DNA of 55,954 nucleotides from NCBI GenBank assembly GCA_026417615.1, contig JAOACY010000022.1, positions 1 through 55,954 on the forward strand, in the 5' to 3' direction. The translations under genes were made by a program, and so were the position numbers. Each line of letters starts with the position of its first letter. Position 1 is the first letter of the stretch. Positions 35,509 to 44,730 of the stretch are shown here, piece after piece. Under the pieces are notes generated by a model. That model was not told the DNA's origin and ran no database searches. It worked only from the letters and a program-made list of their open reading frames with translations. The stretch comes from Clostridia bacterium. Lineage in GTDB: Bacteria; Bacillota; Clostridia; Acetivibrionales; JAFADI01.

Positions 35509-38272
35509 TTTTAACCAGCCCTTGTTCCTGCTGCTTATACCCGCAGCGATACTATTTGTAATACTTGCCTCCAGAACTATGGTCAAACTCGTTCAATGGA
35601 GGCGCAGGTCCATAATAGCCCTCAGGGTATGCATATTCCTTTTGCTTGCCCTTTGTATTGCAGGCTTTGGTCTTAAAAAGACCTCAGACAGCGTTACCAC
35701 AGTCTTTGTTGTTGACAGCTCCGCCAGCGCATCTAAAATGAAGGAAAAAGCTGAGGACTTTATCGCCAACTCGATAAAAAGCAAAAAATCCTCCGATAAA
35801 ATAGGAATTGTTTGCTTCGGAGCAAACGCCGCGGTTGAGCTGACTCCAACTCAAAAACCATATTTTCCCGGGATACAGACCAGCGTAAACTCAAATTTCA
35901 CCAATATTGAGCAGGCTTTGAAGCTGGCTGAATCACTAATACCTTCAGCAGACAGAAAGAGGATGGTACTGCTTACTGATGGCTTGGAGAACGACGGCGA
36001 TGCCGTAAAGCAGTCCAAGCTGCTCAAACAGAAGAATATTACTCTTGATGTTTATCCTCTGAGCCTGGAACAGGGTTCGGAGGTTCAGGTTAAGGAACTG
36101 TCTGTGCCAAAAGCCCTGAGAATGAATGAGAAATTCGATATGAACGTCAGAATAGACAGTACCGTTAAAACTCGCGCCGTACTTAAATTATATGCCGATC
36201 GCCAGCTGGCTGCAGAAAAAGAAGTGGAGCTGCAAGCTGGAGAAAACAATTTTGTTTTCTCCGATACTGCAGACAGGGGCGGCATGATCATATACTCAGC
36301 CTTTCTTGAGCCTGAAAATGACACCATTATAAAGAACAACAGCGTGTCAGCCTTCACAAATGTAGAGGATACGGCCAGTATTCTTGTAGTTCAAGACAGG
36401 GATGAGGCTGCATCGGAGCTGGTTAAAATGCTGGGCACGGATATTAAGGTAAATGCGGTAAACCCGGACAACGTACCTCTGTCAATGGAAGAGCTGCAAA
36501 AATATGATGCCTTTATAATATCAAATACACCTGCAGAAAAGCTTGATGACAAGTTCCTGAACAATCTTGAGCTTTGCATCAGGCTCCAGGGCAAGGGACT
36601 GCTTGTAACAGGCGGTGAAAACAGCTATGCTCCCGGAGGCTATTATAAGACACCTCTTGAAAAGGTGCTTCCCGTAAACATGGATATTAAACCAAAGAAA
36701 GAGCATCCAAACCTTGGACTGCTGCTTGTAATAGATAAATCCGGCAGCATGAGCACGGGCCAGTATGGCATATCCAAGCTGGAGCTGGCCAAGGAAGCCG
36801 CAATCCGTTCGACTGAAGCCTTGAAAAAGGACGACATTATTGGTGTGATTGCCTTTGACGATGCGGTTCAATGGGTCGTAAGACCCCAAAAGCTTGAAAA
36901 TCTACAGGCAATACAGGATGCAATAGCTTCCATAAGGCCTGGCGGCGGAACCCAGATTCTCCACCCCCTGGATGAAGCCTACAAGGCTCTTAAAAGCGCT
37001 GATGCCAAGCTTAAGCACATAATTCTGCTAACGGACGGTCAGGCTGAAAGAAGCGGTTATGAGCCCATAGTGGACGGAATAAACGAAGCTGGCATAACCC
37101 TTTCAACCGTTGCCGTCGGGAGGGAATCAGATCGTGCCCTGCTGGAGGCCCTTGCTATCGGAGGAAACGGAAGATTCTATATGACCGACGCCTTTTCAGA
37201 TATCCCGAAAATATTCGTAAAGGAGACCTTCCTTGCTGGTAAGACCTATCTGAACAACAGGACTTTTACTCCCATTCTCACCGCTTACTCGGATATGCTC
37301 AAGAACATCAAAGCAGTGCCTGTCCTTGACGGATATGTAGGAACGTCCCCGAAGAGTACTGCAAGGGTAATATTCTCAAGCGACAGGGATGAGCCCATCC
37401 TGGCATCCTGGCAATATGGCCTGGGCAGAACCGTGGCATGGACCTCTGACGTCAAAGGCATGTGGACAGCGGACTGGCTTCAGTGGGAGCAAGCTGCAAC
37501 CTTCTGGAAAAATATACTTTCATGGATAATACAGAGGAAAATGGACGAAAGCTACAGTATCAAGGGTAGTATGTCCGGCGGCAGCGGTACAGTCGAGCTC
37601 ACCCTCCCCGCTGAAGAAAGGCTGGAGAAGGAATCAGTCGAGGCAGTAATGATTAGTCCCTCAGGCACAGAGGAGTCCATCACGCTTTCCCCTGTATCGC
37701 CAGGGATTTACAGGGGAAAATTCAATGCGGAAGCCACAGGTGTATATGTAGCAAGTGTAAGCATCAAAAGTGGAAGTGAAGCCTTGAAAACCATAAATAC
37801 CGGCATCAATATTCCTTATTCACCTGAATATGACATACCCCGCTCTGATGCCTCGGCCTTGCTGGAAAAGCTTGCTCATGAAGGCGGCGGCAGGATATTG
37901 AAGGATGCTGGGGATGTATTCTCCGGCAAGCTTGCACCAATAGAAACCGTCACTGACATGACACCTTACCTCCTGCCGATGGTCATCCTGCTGTTCATGC
38001 TGGATATAGCCTTAAGAAGACTCAATATATCCCTTCGAAGGTTTGAACCGGCAATCCGAAGGGCAGCCGATGCTGTCGCCCCGATAAAGGAAGCAGTGAC
38101 AAGGCCTGCAGCCAGATTTGTGAAAAGCATATCACAAAGGCCTAAGATAGAGCCTGAAAGACAGGTTGAGAAAAAGCAGAAGCCCAAGGCACAAGAACCC
38201 CAAAAGAAAGAAGCAGATCAGGCATCACATGTTTCTCATCTGCTGGAAAAAAAGAAAAGGCGTGAAAAATGA
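35498..38272 (+). CDS. 924-residue membrane protein with two vWA domains and an amidotransferase-like insert
   Basis: The N-terminus has two membrane helices (about 8-27 and 38-58). A first vWA domain (about 65-200, metal site DSSAS) is followed by beta domains, an amidotransferase-like region (about 290-395, with GKGLLVTGGENSYAPGGY) and a second vWA domain (about 405-580, metal site DKSGS and later LLTDGQ). A late helix (about 815-835) leads to a Lys/Gln-rich cytoplasmic tail. Both DxSxS sites are intact. The final codons form the left arm of the terminator hairpin. It is the largest protein of the locus and probably its extracytoplasmic core; its activity is unknown. Confidence 0.85.
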   Translation: MVFNFNQPLFLLLIPAAILFVILASRTMVKLVQWRRRSIIALRVCIFLLLALCIAGFGLKKTSDSVTTVFVVDSSASASKMKEKAEDFIANSIKSKKSSDKIGIVCFGANAAVELTPTQKPYFPGIQTSVNSNFTNIEQALKLAESLIPSADRKRMVLLTDGLENDGDAVKQSKLLKQKNITLDVYPLSLEQGSEVQVKELSVPKALRMNEKFDMNVRIDSTVKTRAVLKLYADRQLAAEKEVELQAGENNFVFSDTADRGGMIIYSAFLEPENDTIIKNNSVSAFTNVEDTASILVVQDRDEAASELVKMLGTDIKVNAVNPDNVPLSMEELQKYDAFIISNTPAEKLDDKFLNNLELCIRLQGKGLLVTGGENSYAPGGYYKTPLEKVLPVNMDIKPKKEHPNLGLLLVIDKSGSMSTGQYGISKLELAKEAAIRSTEALKKDDIIGVIAFDDAVQWVVRPQKLENLQAIQDAIASIRPGGGTQILHPLDEAYKALKSADAKLKHIILLTDGQAERSGYEPIVDGINEAGITLSTVAVGRESDRALLEALAIGGNGRFYMTDAFSDIPKIFVKETFLAGKTYLNNRTFTPILTAYSDMLKNIKAVPVLDGYVGTSPKSTARVIFSSDRDEPILASWQYGLGRTVAWTSDVKGMWTADWLQWEQAATFWKNILSWIIQRKMDESYSIKGSMSGGSGTVELTLPAEERLEKESVEAVMISPSGTEESITLSPVSPGIYRGKFNAEATGVYVASVSIKSGSEALKTINTGINIPYSPEYDIPRSDASALLEKLAHEGGGRILKDAGDVFSGKLAPIETVTDMTPYLLPMVILLFMLDIALRRLNISLRRFEPAIRRAADAVAPIKEAVTRPAARFVKSISQRPKIEPERQVEKKQKPKAQEPQKKEADQASHVSHLLEKKKRREK

Positions 38273-38300
38273 GCCAAGTGGCTCATTTTTCACGCCTTTT
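38255..38300. terminator. 21-bp perfect bidirectional terminator
   Basis: Arms 38255-38275 and 38280-38300 are perfectly complementary around an AAGT loop, ending in A and T tracts. The left arm contains the last codons and stop of the double-vWA gene. The right arm ends 5 nt from the convergent transketolase gene. Confidence 0.95.
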
Positions 38301-38304
38301 AAGT

Positions 38305-39246
38305 TTATTTCTTCATTTTAAGAACTTCCTTAACCCTTGCTGCAATATCGGCTGCAGTCAAGCCGTACATTTCAACCAGCTTGTCGGGCTTGCCGGACTT
38401 GCCGAACTTGTCCTTTATGCCCAGGATTTTTACAGGCACGGGACAGTTTTCAACTATTACCTCTGAAACGGCGCTTCCCAGTCCGCCAAAAACATTGTGC
38501 TCTTCAGCAGTCACTATGGCTCCCGTCTCTTTGGCAGCCTTGATAATTATTTCCTTGTCAATAGGCTTGATTGTATGTATATCTATAATTCTTGCCTTTA
38601 TGCCTTCACTCTCTAACATTTGTCTGGCTTCCAGAGCCTTGTGCACCATATATCCGGTAGCTATAACGGAAACATCGTTTCCTTCTGCAAGGGTAACACC
38701 CTTTCCGAGCTCAAAGCTGTATGTGCTTTCATCGTAGAGTGTCGGCACGGCAAGACGTCCCAGCCTCAGATAAACGGGCCCGTTATGCTCAATAGCCGCT
38801 TTGACAGCATGTCTGGTTTCAACAGCATCAGCAGGGCTTATTACTGTCATGTTTGGAATGGCACGCATAATTGCCATATCCTCAATCGCCTGATGAGATG
38901 CTCCGTCTTCTCCAAGAGTAACACCGGCATGAGATGCGCCTATTTTTACATTCAGATTGGGATAGCAAATTGAGTTCCTGATCTGCTCGCATGCCCTTTC
39001 AGCAGCAAATATTGCAAAACTGCTTGCAAACACAACCTTTCCGCAGCTTGCAAGGCCTGCGGCTACAGCCATCATATTTCCCTCCGCAATACCCATGTTC
39101 AGAAACCTTTCAGGATATTTTTTCTTGAAGGAATCAGTTTTTGTTGATTTTGACAAATCCGCATCCAGCACAACAATTCTGCTGTCTACTCCGAATTCAG
39201 CCAATGCGCTTCCGTACGCTTCTCTTGTAGCAATCTTCTGTGACAT
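38305..39246 (-). CDS. Transketolase, C-terminal (pyrimidine-binding) subunit
   Basis: This 313-residue protein is the second half of a split transketolase: the pyrimidine-binding domain (about 1-165, with EGNMMAVAAGLAS holding the TPP Glu) and the C-terminal domain. It works with the N-terminal subunit encoded 1 nt upstream to move two-carbon units in the non-oxidative pentose phosphate pathway. ATG 39246 follows GGAGG; the frame extends 12 codons upstream into the partner gene. Relation to DXP synthase or pyruvate dehydrogenase E1 is excluded by the partner's length and motifs. Confidence 0.92.
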   Translation of the reverse strand: MSQKIATREAYGSALAEFGVDSRIVVLDADLSKSTKTDSFKKKYPERFLNMGIAEGNMMAVAAGLASCGKVVFASSFAIFAAERACEQIRNSICYPNLNVKIGASHAGVTLGEDGASHQAIEDMAIMRAIPNMTVISPADAVETRHAVKAAIEHNGPVYLRLGRLAVPTLYDESTYSFELGKGVTLAEGNDVSVIATGYMVHKALEARQMLESEGIKARIIDIHTIKPIDKEIIIKAAKETGAIVTAEEHNVFGGLGSAVSEVIVENCPVPVKILGIKDKFGKSGKPDKLVEMYGLTAADIAARVKEVLKMKK

Positions 39247-39247
39247 G

Positions 39248-40093
39248 CTATTCAACCTCCAATCCTGCCAGGAATGCATCAAGCTCAGCTATTGCCTGGT
39301 CTCTTTGTTCTTTATTCGGCGCAGTTCCATGCCACCCTGCCTGGTCTTCCATAAAGGATACACCCTTACCCTTGATGCTCTTAGCAATTACCATTGTTGG
39401 CTTGCCTTTGGTGGTTTTCGCCTGCTGAATCGCATCATATATCTGCTCATAGTCATGTGCGTCTATCAAAATAACATTCCATCCGAATGCCTTGAACTTA
39501 TCTGTTACAGGCTCCGGCGACATAACCTCCTTGATATCCCCGTCAATCTGAAGTCCATTATAATCCAGAAAAGCAGTAAGGTTATCCAGCTTGTAATGCG
39601 CTGCAGCCATGCAAGCTTCCCATACCTGTCCTTCCTGAATTTCTCCGTCACCCAGTATTGAATATACCCTGTAATCCTTGTTGTCAAGCTTGCCTGCCAA
39701 TGCCATCCCAACAGCTGTCGAAATTCCCTGTCCAAGGGATCCTGTTGACATATCCACACCCGGAACATAGGTCATGCTTGGATGTCCCTCGAGGTAGCTG
39801 TCTGCCTGTCTGAACTGCGTAAGGTCTTCAGTGGGGAAAAAGCCTTTTTCAGCCAATGTGGCATATAAAGCAGGAGCACAGTGTCCTTTTGACAGAACAA
39901 ACCTGTCTCTGTCTTCCCATTTCGGATTTTTGGTGTCTACCCTCATTTCCTTGAAATACAAGGTAGTGAGAATGTCGGTGCATGAAAGCGAACCACCCGG
40001 GTGGCCTGATGCTGCGCTATATACCTCGTCAATAATATGCTTGCGTATATAGGTTGCTTGCTTTTTAAGAGCCTTGATTTCTTGCTTGTCCAT
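39248..40093 (-). CDS. Transketolase, N-terminal (TPP pyrophosphate-binding) subunit
   Basis: This 281-residue protein has the TPP/Mg motif GDGEIQEGQVWEA (about 150-162) and the transketolase start SGHPGGSLS (about residue 29). It is the first half of a split enzyme, an arrangement frequent in Clostridia and Archaea. ATG 40093 follows GGAGGAG. Both subunits run from a strong promoter just upstream. Confidence 0.93.
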   Translation of the reverse strand: MDKQEIKALKKQATYIRKHIIDEVYSAASGHPGGSLSCTDILTTLYFKEMRVDTKNPKWEDRDRFVLSKGHCAPALYATLAEKGFFPTEDLTQFRQADSYLEGHPSMTYVPGVDMSTGSLGQGISTAVGMALAGKLDNKDYRVYSILGDGEIQEGQVWEACMAAAHYKLDNLTAFLDYNGLQIDGDIKEVMSPEPVTDKFKAFGWNVILIDAHDYEQIYDAIQQAKTTKGKPTMVIAKSIKGKGVSFMEDQAGWHGTAPNKEQRDQAIAELDAFLAGLEVE

Positions 40094-40137
40094 ATATACA
40101 TCTCCTCCATTAAGTTTCAGTACTAGTATACAATACC

Positions 40138-40166
40138 ATTATACGGCAAGTCTACAAAATGTTCAA
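40138..40166 (-). promoter_or_regulatory. Sigma-A promoter of the transketolase genes
   Basis: The minus strand has TTGAAC (40161-40166), 17 nt and TATAAT (40138-40143). The start is predicted near 40131, about 38 nt before the ATG. Confidence 0.8.
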
Positions 40167-40226
40167 TAGTCACATTAAATTGTTATATTTTTTCATTCAT
40201 TGTAATATAATTACATAAATATAATT

Positions 40227-41132
40227 TTACTCATAAGTCTTAAACCCCTCACCCAATACCTCCCTTATATCAGTTAGAATAATAAAGGCCTTTTCGTCAA
40301 CATTTTTTACAATTTCCTTAAGTGCAGGTATTTGCCCAAGGTGCAACACACACAGCAGCACTTGCTTTCTGTTGCCTGTATACATTCCAGTACCTTTCAG
40401 AGCTGTAACCCCTCTGTCCAAATCCTTCAAAATGCGTTCCGCAATCTCTGTTGATCTGTCTGAAATAATAAAAACAGCCTTTGCGAAGTTCACTCCCTCT
40501 ATAATAGCATCAATTACTTTAGATGAAATATAAAGAGTTACTATTGCATAAAGCCCTAACTTAAAGCTGCTGAAGGAAACCGCCGCAAATAGTATGACAC
40601 TGGAATCAATAAAAAGAAGTATCTGGCCGATTGTAAGGTTTGGAAAAAAGTGATGAACAATTTTTGAAGCTAGATCCGTCCCACCTGTTGTTGCTCCTGC
40701 CCGGAAAACAACCCCAAGGCCAACGCCCATCAGAAAGCCTCCGAAGATGGAGTATAGAAGAAGGTCAGGAGCAGACGGCGCCGGCTCGAGCTTTACAAAG
40801 AATTGGTTTACAAAAAACCTGGCGTAAGGTTCTGTAGTATCAATAATTACCGAAAGCAGCACAGTCCCGAAAAGTGTCCGCACAATAAACCGCCTACCGA
40901 TGAAACGCATTCCTGCAATAAACAGGGGAATATTAAGCGCCAGCATGGCTATGCCTACTGAAACTCTCCCTCCGCTCAGGTAATATATTACTGTGGAAAT
41001 GCCGCTTACTCCGCCGGGCGCAATTTTATAAGGCACCATGAAAACATTTATAGAGGCGGCAGTAATTAAGGAGCCTGCTGTTATCCACAAATATGCTTTT
41101 AATGTTTTTAAAACCTTATTCTTGTTTAACAT
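40227..41132 (-). CDS. YitT-family membrane protein (DUF161/DUF2179)
   Basis: This 301-residue protein has five or six transmembrane segments in its first 215 residues (KIAPGGVSGISTVIYYL and GATTGGTDLASKIV are typical glycine-rich loops) and a cytoplasmic DUF2179 domain (about 225-301). The transported or sensed substance is not established for this family. The start at 41132 has only a weak ribosome site. It lies between the transketolase promoter and the amino-acid ABC operon terminator and appears monocistronic. Confidence 0.9.
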   Translation of the reverse strand: MLNKNKVLKTLKAYLWITAGSLITAASINVFMVPYKIAPGGVSGISTVIYYLSGGRVSVGIAMLALNIPLFIAGMRFIGRRFIVRTLFGTVLLSVIIDTTEPYARFFVNQFFVKLEPAPSAPDLLLYSIFGGFLMGVGLGVVFRAGATTGGTDLASKIVHHFFPNLTIGQILLFIDSSVILFAAVSFSSFKLGLYAIVTLYISSKVIDAIIEGVNFAKAVFIISDRSTEIAERILKDLDRGVTALKGTGMYTGNRKQVLLCVLHLGQIPALKEIVKNVDEKAFIILTDIREVLGEGFKTYE

Positions 41133-41177
41133 GTCTTAACCATTCCCATATACTTATATTTTCCTTAAAACAGAAAA

Positions 41178-41211
41178 AAATCCTGCCGCAAATAAAATTC
41201 AAGCAGGATTT
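41178..41211 (-). terminator. Terminator of the amino-acid ABC operon
   Basis: AAATCCTGC (41178-41186) pairs with GCAGGATTT (41203-41211). The minus strand continues with a T-run (TTTTTTTCTG). Confidence 0.85.
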
Positions 41212-41223
41212 TCCTTTGTCCCT

Positions 41224-41946
41224 TTAAAGTATTTTGCTTAGAAACTCTCTTGTTCTGGCATTCCTAGGATTTCCGAAGAGCTCCTCAGGCGTATTCTCCT
41301 CTAAAATTCTGCCTTCATCCATAAAGATTACTCTTGTCCCGACTTCCTTTGCAAAACCCATTTCGTGAGTAACAACAACCATTGTCATGCCTTCAGATGC
41401 AAGCTTCTTCATAACATCCAGAACTTCTCCCACCATTTCAGGGTCCAGGGCTGAGGTTGGTTCATCAAACAGCATCACATCCGGAGACATGGCTAAAGCC
41501 CGAACTATTGCAATCCTTTGCTTTTGTCCTCCGGAAAGCTGGCCGGGATAATTATTTGCCTTCTCTTCAAGCCCAATCCTTTTTAAAAGGTCAAAGGCTT
41601 TTTTTTCAGCTTCCTCCTTGGAAAGCTTTTTGAGCTTTCTCGGGGCAAGCGTTATATTTTCCAGAACGCTGAGGTGCGGAAAAAGGTTGAACTGCTGGAA
41701 CACCATTCCCATCTTCTGTCTCTGCTTATTTATGTCATTATGCTTGCTTGTAATTGATACACCTTCAAATATAATCTCCCCGTCTGTCGGATGCTCAAGA
41801 AGGTTAAGACACCTAAGGAAAGTGCTCTTGCCCGACCCGCTTGGCCCTATGACCACAACAACCTCACCCTTGTTTATTTCAATATCTATTCCGTTTAAAA
41901 CATGAAGCTTGCCAAATTTTTTATGAAGTCCATTGACTTTAATCAC
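41224..41946 (-). CDS. glnQ: Polar amino-acid ABC transporter ATPase (GlnQ type)
   Basis: This 240-residue ATPase has Walker [10 protein letters not shown], signature [14 protein letters not shown], Walker [16 protein letters not shown] and the family-typical [10 protein letters not shown]. It energises import through the permease whose gene overlaps it by 8 nt. The start is GTG at 41946. The amino acid carried (Gln, Glu, Arg, Cys and so on) cannot be told from this subunit. Confidence 0.94.
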   Translation of the reverse strand: MIKVNGLHKKFGKLHVLNGIDIEINKGEVVVVIGPSGSGKSTFLRCLNLLEHPTDGEIIFEGVSITSKHNDINKQRQKMGMVFQQFNLFPHLSVLENITLAPRKLKKLSKEEAEKKAFDLLKRIGLEEKANNYPGQLSGGQKQRIAIVRALAMSPDVMLFDEPTSALDPEMVGEVLDVMKKLASEGMTMVVVTHEMGFAKEVGTRVIFMDEGRILEENTPEELFGNPRNARTREFLSKIL

Positions 41947-42610
41947 CGGCCCTCATCCTCCTTTCTGCAATGCCTAGGAATTTAGAAAGTGTGAACGTTA
42001 ATATGAAGTAAATAACCGCAGTCAGAAGCAAGGGCTCCAGCGCTCTGTAGGTGGCTCCCCTTACTATGCTTGAGCTGAACATCAGCTCGGCTATTCCAAT
42101 AATATACACGATGGACGATTCCTTAATCACCACCACAAACTCGTTTCCAAGAGCAGGAAGTATATTCCTTATGGCTTGCGGAAGAATGACATATCTCATG
42201 GCCATTGCCTGAGTAAGTCCCAGGGAACGCGCCGCTTCCGTCTGCCCCTTGTCTATGGCCTGAATGCCGGCCCTGAATATTTCGGCCACATAGGCGCCGC
42301 TGTTTATTGAAAGCGCAATAATACCGGGTATAAATCTTTCCATTTCCATTCCCAGAAAAGTAATCTCAGGAAACTTTACAGGCAGCCCGTAAAAAACAAT
42401 GGATATCTGCACCACAAGCGGAGTTCCCCTTATAAACTCAATATAAGCGGAGGCAACAAATTTGAGTAGCCTGTTTTTCGAAATCTTCATCAAGGCTACA
42501 ACAATACCTATCAAAACTCCGAAGAGTACGGTAAAGAATGCCAGCACTATCGTATTGACAGTTCCGGCAATAAAATATGGGTAATACTGCCCAATCCACG
42601 AAAAATCCAA
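41939..42610 (-). CDS. Polar amino-acid ABC transporter permease
   Basis: This permease of about 223 residues has five predicted helices and the HisMQ/GlnP pattern; the EAA-like loop is [23 protein letters not shown] prefer the TTG at 42610, which lies 6 nt after GAGGTG; a GTG 3 codons upstream overlaps that site. It follows the binding-protein gene after a hairpin that probably lowers its expression relative to the binding protein. Confidence 0.92.
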   Translation of the reverse strand: MDFSWIGQYYPYFIAGTVNTIVLAFFTVLFGVLIGIVVALMKISKNRLLKFVASAYIEFIRGTPLVVQISIVFYGLPVKFPEITFLGMEMERFIPGIIALSINSGAYVAEIFRAGIQAIDKGQTEAARSLGLTQAMAMRYVILPQAIRNILPALGNEFVVVIKESSIVYIIGIAELMFSSSIVRGATYRALEPLLLTAVIYFILTFTLSKFLGIAERRMRAGD

Positions 42611-42680
42611 TCTTCTCACCTCAAAAATACAATTCAGCTTATCTTATTATATATGTAAACTTGCTGTATTGCAATCAAAA

Positions 42681-42710
42681 AGGACATTCTCGCATTGAAG
42701 AGAATGCCCT
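42681..42710 (-). terminator. Partial terminator between binding protein and permease
   Basis: AGGACATTCTC (42681-42691) pairs with GAGAATGCCCT (42700-42710) with one wobble, followed on the minus strand by TTTTGATTG. Such hairpins commonly stabilise the binding-protein message and reduce downstream transcription. Confidence 0.7.
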
Positions 42711-42729
42711 GCTTTCTGTATGGAATCAA

Positions 42730-43602
42730 TTACTTTACTTCATTCATTTCGTTTGCTTCAGCAACGAACCTGTCAACAGATCCATCCTTTATAAGTCTGT
42801 CAAGCACCTTGTTTATAGCCTCCACCAGCTCGGGATTGCCCTTCTTGACAGCTGCCGCCGATCCTCCGGTATCTTCCTCAACCTTTATATCGGAAACCGC
42901 AAGATCCGCATTCTTTTTAACATAACCATTTGCAACCGGAAGCTCAACAACTATAGCTTCAACCTTTTTGTTCTTAAGTTCGAGAACAAGGTCGGGAATC
43001 TTCGTAAGCGACACCAGCTTGGCTTCTGGCATCTGTTCCTTAACTATCTTTTCTTGAATGGTAGTAAGCTGAGCTCCCACCTTTTTCCCCTTCAGGTCGG
43101 AGATTGTCTTGTACTTGTCTTTGTCTTCACTTCTTACCATTACGCCCTGCTTTGCATAGTAGTAAATATTTGAAAAATCTACCGACTTCTTTCTTTCTTC
43201 GTTTGGAGTCATTCCAGCCATGACAAAATCAACCTTGTCGGCATTTAAAGCCTGAAGCAGCCCATCAAAGCCGATATCCTGGATTTCCAGCTTTACGCCG
43301 AGTTCTTTTGCTATCTCTTTAGCTATTTCAATATCAAAGCCTACTATTGTGTCCTTACCGCCAATCATTGCATGGAACTCATAAGGAGCGTAATCCGCAC
43401 TGGTTCCAAGAACTATCTTGCCGGCCTTCTTTATGGCATCCAGCTTTGTTTCCTTTTTCTCAGGCTCGGAGGCCTTTGTAGTTTCCTGCTTTGGCGTTTC
43501 CGAAGCTTTCGGCGCCTCCGCCTTAGGTCCGCAGCCTGCAAATGCAAAGGCTACGCACGCAATAAGTACTAATGCTATTATTTGGGTTGCATTTTTCTTC
43601 AT
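42730..43602 (-). CDS. Amino-acid ABC transporter substrate-binding lipoprotein
   Basis: This 290-residue lipoprotein has a signal ending in the lipobox AFAG-C (Cys at about 24), an Ala/Pro/Glu/Lys-rich linker and a family-3 solute-binding domain (about 52-290, with GTSADYAPYEF and GFDIEIAKEIAKELGV). It delivers polar amino acids to the permease from the outer face of the membrane. ATG 43602 follows TAGGAGGAAC. No ARG box was found at its promoter, which is weak evidence against an ArgR-controlled arginine system. Confidence 0.94.
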   Translation of the reverse strand: MKKNATQIIALVLIACVAFAFAGCGPKAEAPKASETPKQETTKASEPEKKETKLDAIKKAGKIVLGTSADYAPYEFHAMIGGKDTIVGFDIEIAKEIAKELGVKLEIQDIGFDGLLQALNADKVDFVMAGMTPNEERKKSVDFSNIYYYAKQGVMVRSEDKDKYKTISDLKGKKVGAQLTTIQEKIVKEQMPEAKLVSLTKIPDLVLELKNKKVEAIVVELPVANGYVKKNADLAVSDIKVEEDTGGSAAAVKKGNPELVEAINKVLDRLIKDGSVDRFVAEANEMNEVK

Positions 43603-43657
43603 TCCTGTTCCTCCTAAAAAATATGTATAATGGTCTGTCCCATTACCTTACTAACAA

Positions 43658-43686
43658 ATTATAAAGCATTCCAGAGCATATATCAA
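43658..43686 (-). promoter_or_regulatory. Sigma-A promoter of the amino-acid ABC operon
   Basis: The minus strand has TTGATA (43681-43686), 17 nt and TATAAT (43658-43663). The start is near 43650, about 48 nt before the ATG; the -35 lies close to the end of the upstream DMT gene. Confidence 0.78.
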
Positions 43687-43692
43687 TAAATT

Positions 43693-44571
43693 TCATAAAC
43701 GTTTCTTACCCAGTTTGAATTCAGAAACAAGCATGCCTGTCAATATAAGCATACATCCTGCGACAGTACTGACCTCCAAGGTCTCAACCACGCCCTGAGA
43801 ATTGGGGATGATGAGTGCGAATACAGCTCCGAATACAGGCTCCGCCGAAAATACGAGCGCGGTATGTGTGGGAGTTGTGTGCTTCTGCGCTACCGTCTGC
43901 CCTGCCAATGCCAGGGCAGTACCCAGTACTCCTGTTGTAAGCAGCGTCATGAGTACTGTGGCATTTAATTCAAATGACTTGAACCCGGCCCCGCCCCATA
44001 CAATCGTACTTAATGCTCCCGCAAAGCCTATCTGCATTAGAGCCAGGAGAGCGGCATCATTATCGCCCGTATATTTATCTATTAATATTATGTGCATAGT
44101 AAAGCATACCGCACAAAGCAGAGTCAGAAAATCCCCAAAATTAAACTTGAAATTAAGGCCTCCGCATAGAAAAAACATACCGGCAAATGCTAAAATAACG
44201 CCAAGGGCAGAGGAAAGGTCGGGCTTTTTCCCAAGGAAAAAAGCGGATACAACCGGCACCATTACTACGTTAAGTCCGGTTATAAAGGCTGAGTTTGATG
44301 CTGTGGTAAAGTACAACCCGCCCACTTGAAGCGCCATGCCTCCAAACAGCAGCAAGCCTAAAATGCCGCCATATAAGACCATCCTGCCGTTAATAAGCCT
44401 GACCTTCTTCCATAAAATGGCTGCAAGAACTATGGCAGCTATAATGAACCTCAACGACAAATAGGCAAATGACGGAATAAAATCCAGCACATTCTTCATC
44501 AGAGGGAAGGAGCTTCCCCATATTGCAGTAATAAGCAGCAACAAAAGATCTGCTTTAATTTGTTTTGACAT
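43693..44571 (-). CDS. EamA/DMT-family permease
   Basis: This 292-residue protein has ten predicted transmembrane helices in two EamA halves (first half starting LLLITAIWGSSFPLMKNVL). Such proteins export metabolites, often amino acids or nucleotides. Its substrate is unknown. It has its own strong promoter and lies upstream of the amino-acid import operon, but that operon has its own promoter. Confidence 0.92.
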   Translation of the reverse strand: MSKQIKADLLLLLITAIWGSSFPLMKNVLDFIPSFAYLSLRFIIAAIVLAAILWKKVRLINGRMVLYGGILGLLLFGGMALQVGGLYFTTASNSAFITGLNVVMVPVVSAFFLGKKPDLSSALGVILAFAGMFFLCGGLNFKFNFGDFLTLLCAVCFTMHIILIDKYTGDNDAALLALMQIGFAGALSTIVWGGAGFKSFELNATVLMTLLTTGVLGTALALAGQTVAQKHTTPTHTALVFSAEPVFGAVFALIIPNSQGVVETLEVSTVAGCMLILTGMLVSEFKLGKKRL

Positions 44572-44626
44572 ATGCAGCGGCGCACCTTCTGTAAAATAAT
44601 TTTGACCTTTATAGCGGAACTTAATT

Positions 44627-44655
44627 ATTATAGCAGTGCACTTGCGGTGTTACAA
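44627..44655 (-). promoter_or_regulatory. Sigma-A promoter of the DMT permease gene
   Basis: The minus strand has TTGTAA (44650-44655), 17 nt and TATAAT (44627-44632). The divergent csaB gene has a TATAAT at 44690-44695 with no good -35. Confidence 0.75.
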
Positions 44656-44730
44656 TAACTTTTTCTATGATTTTTTATTTCTGCTGTGTTATAATATTTT
44701 TTAAGTTTAAATGCGTCAGGGAGACTGCAG

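Noticed and set aside
25346-38272. Phage-defence island
   Set aside because: MoxR/vWA genes occur in some defence systems, but no nuclease, helicase, methylase or protease effector is present and the block is rich in exported membrane proteins.
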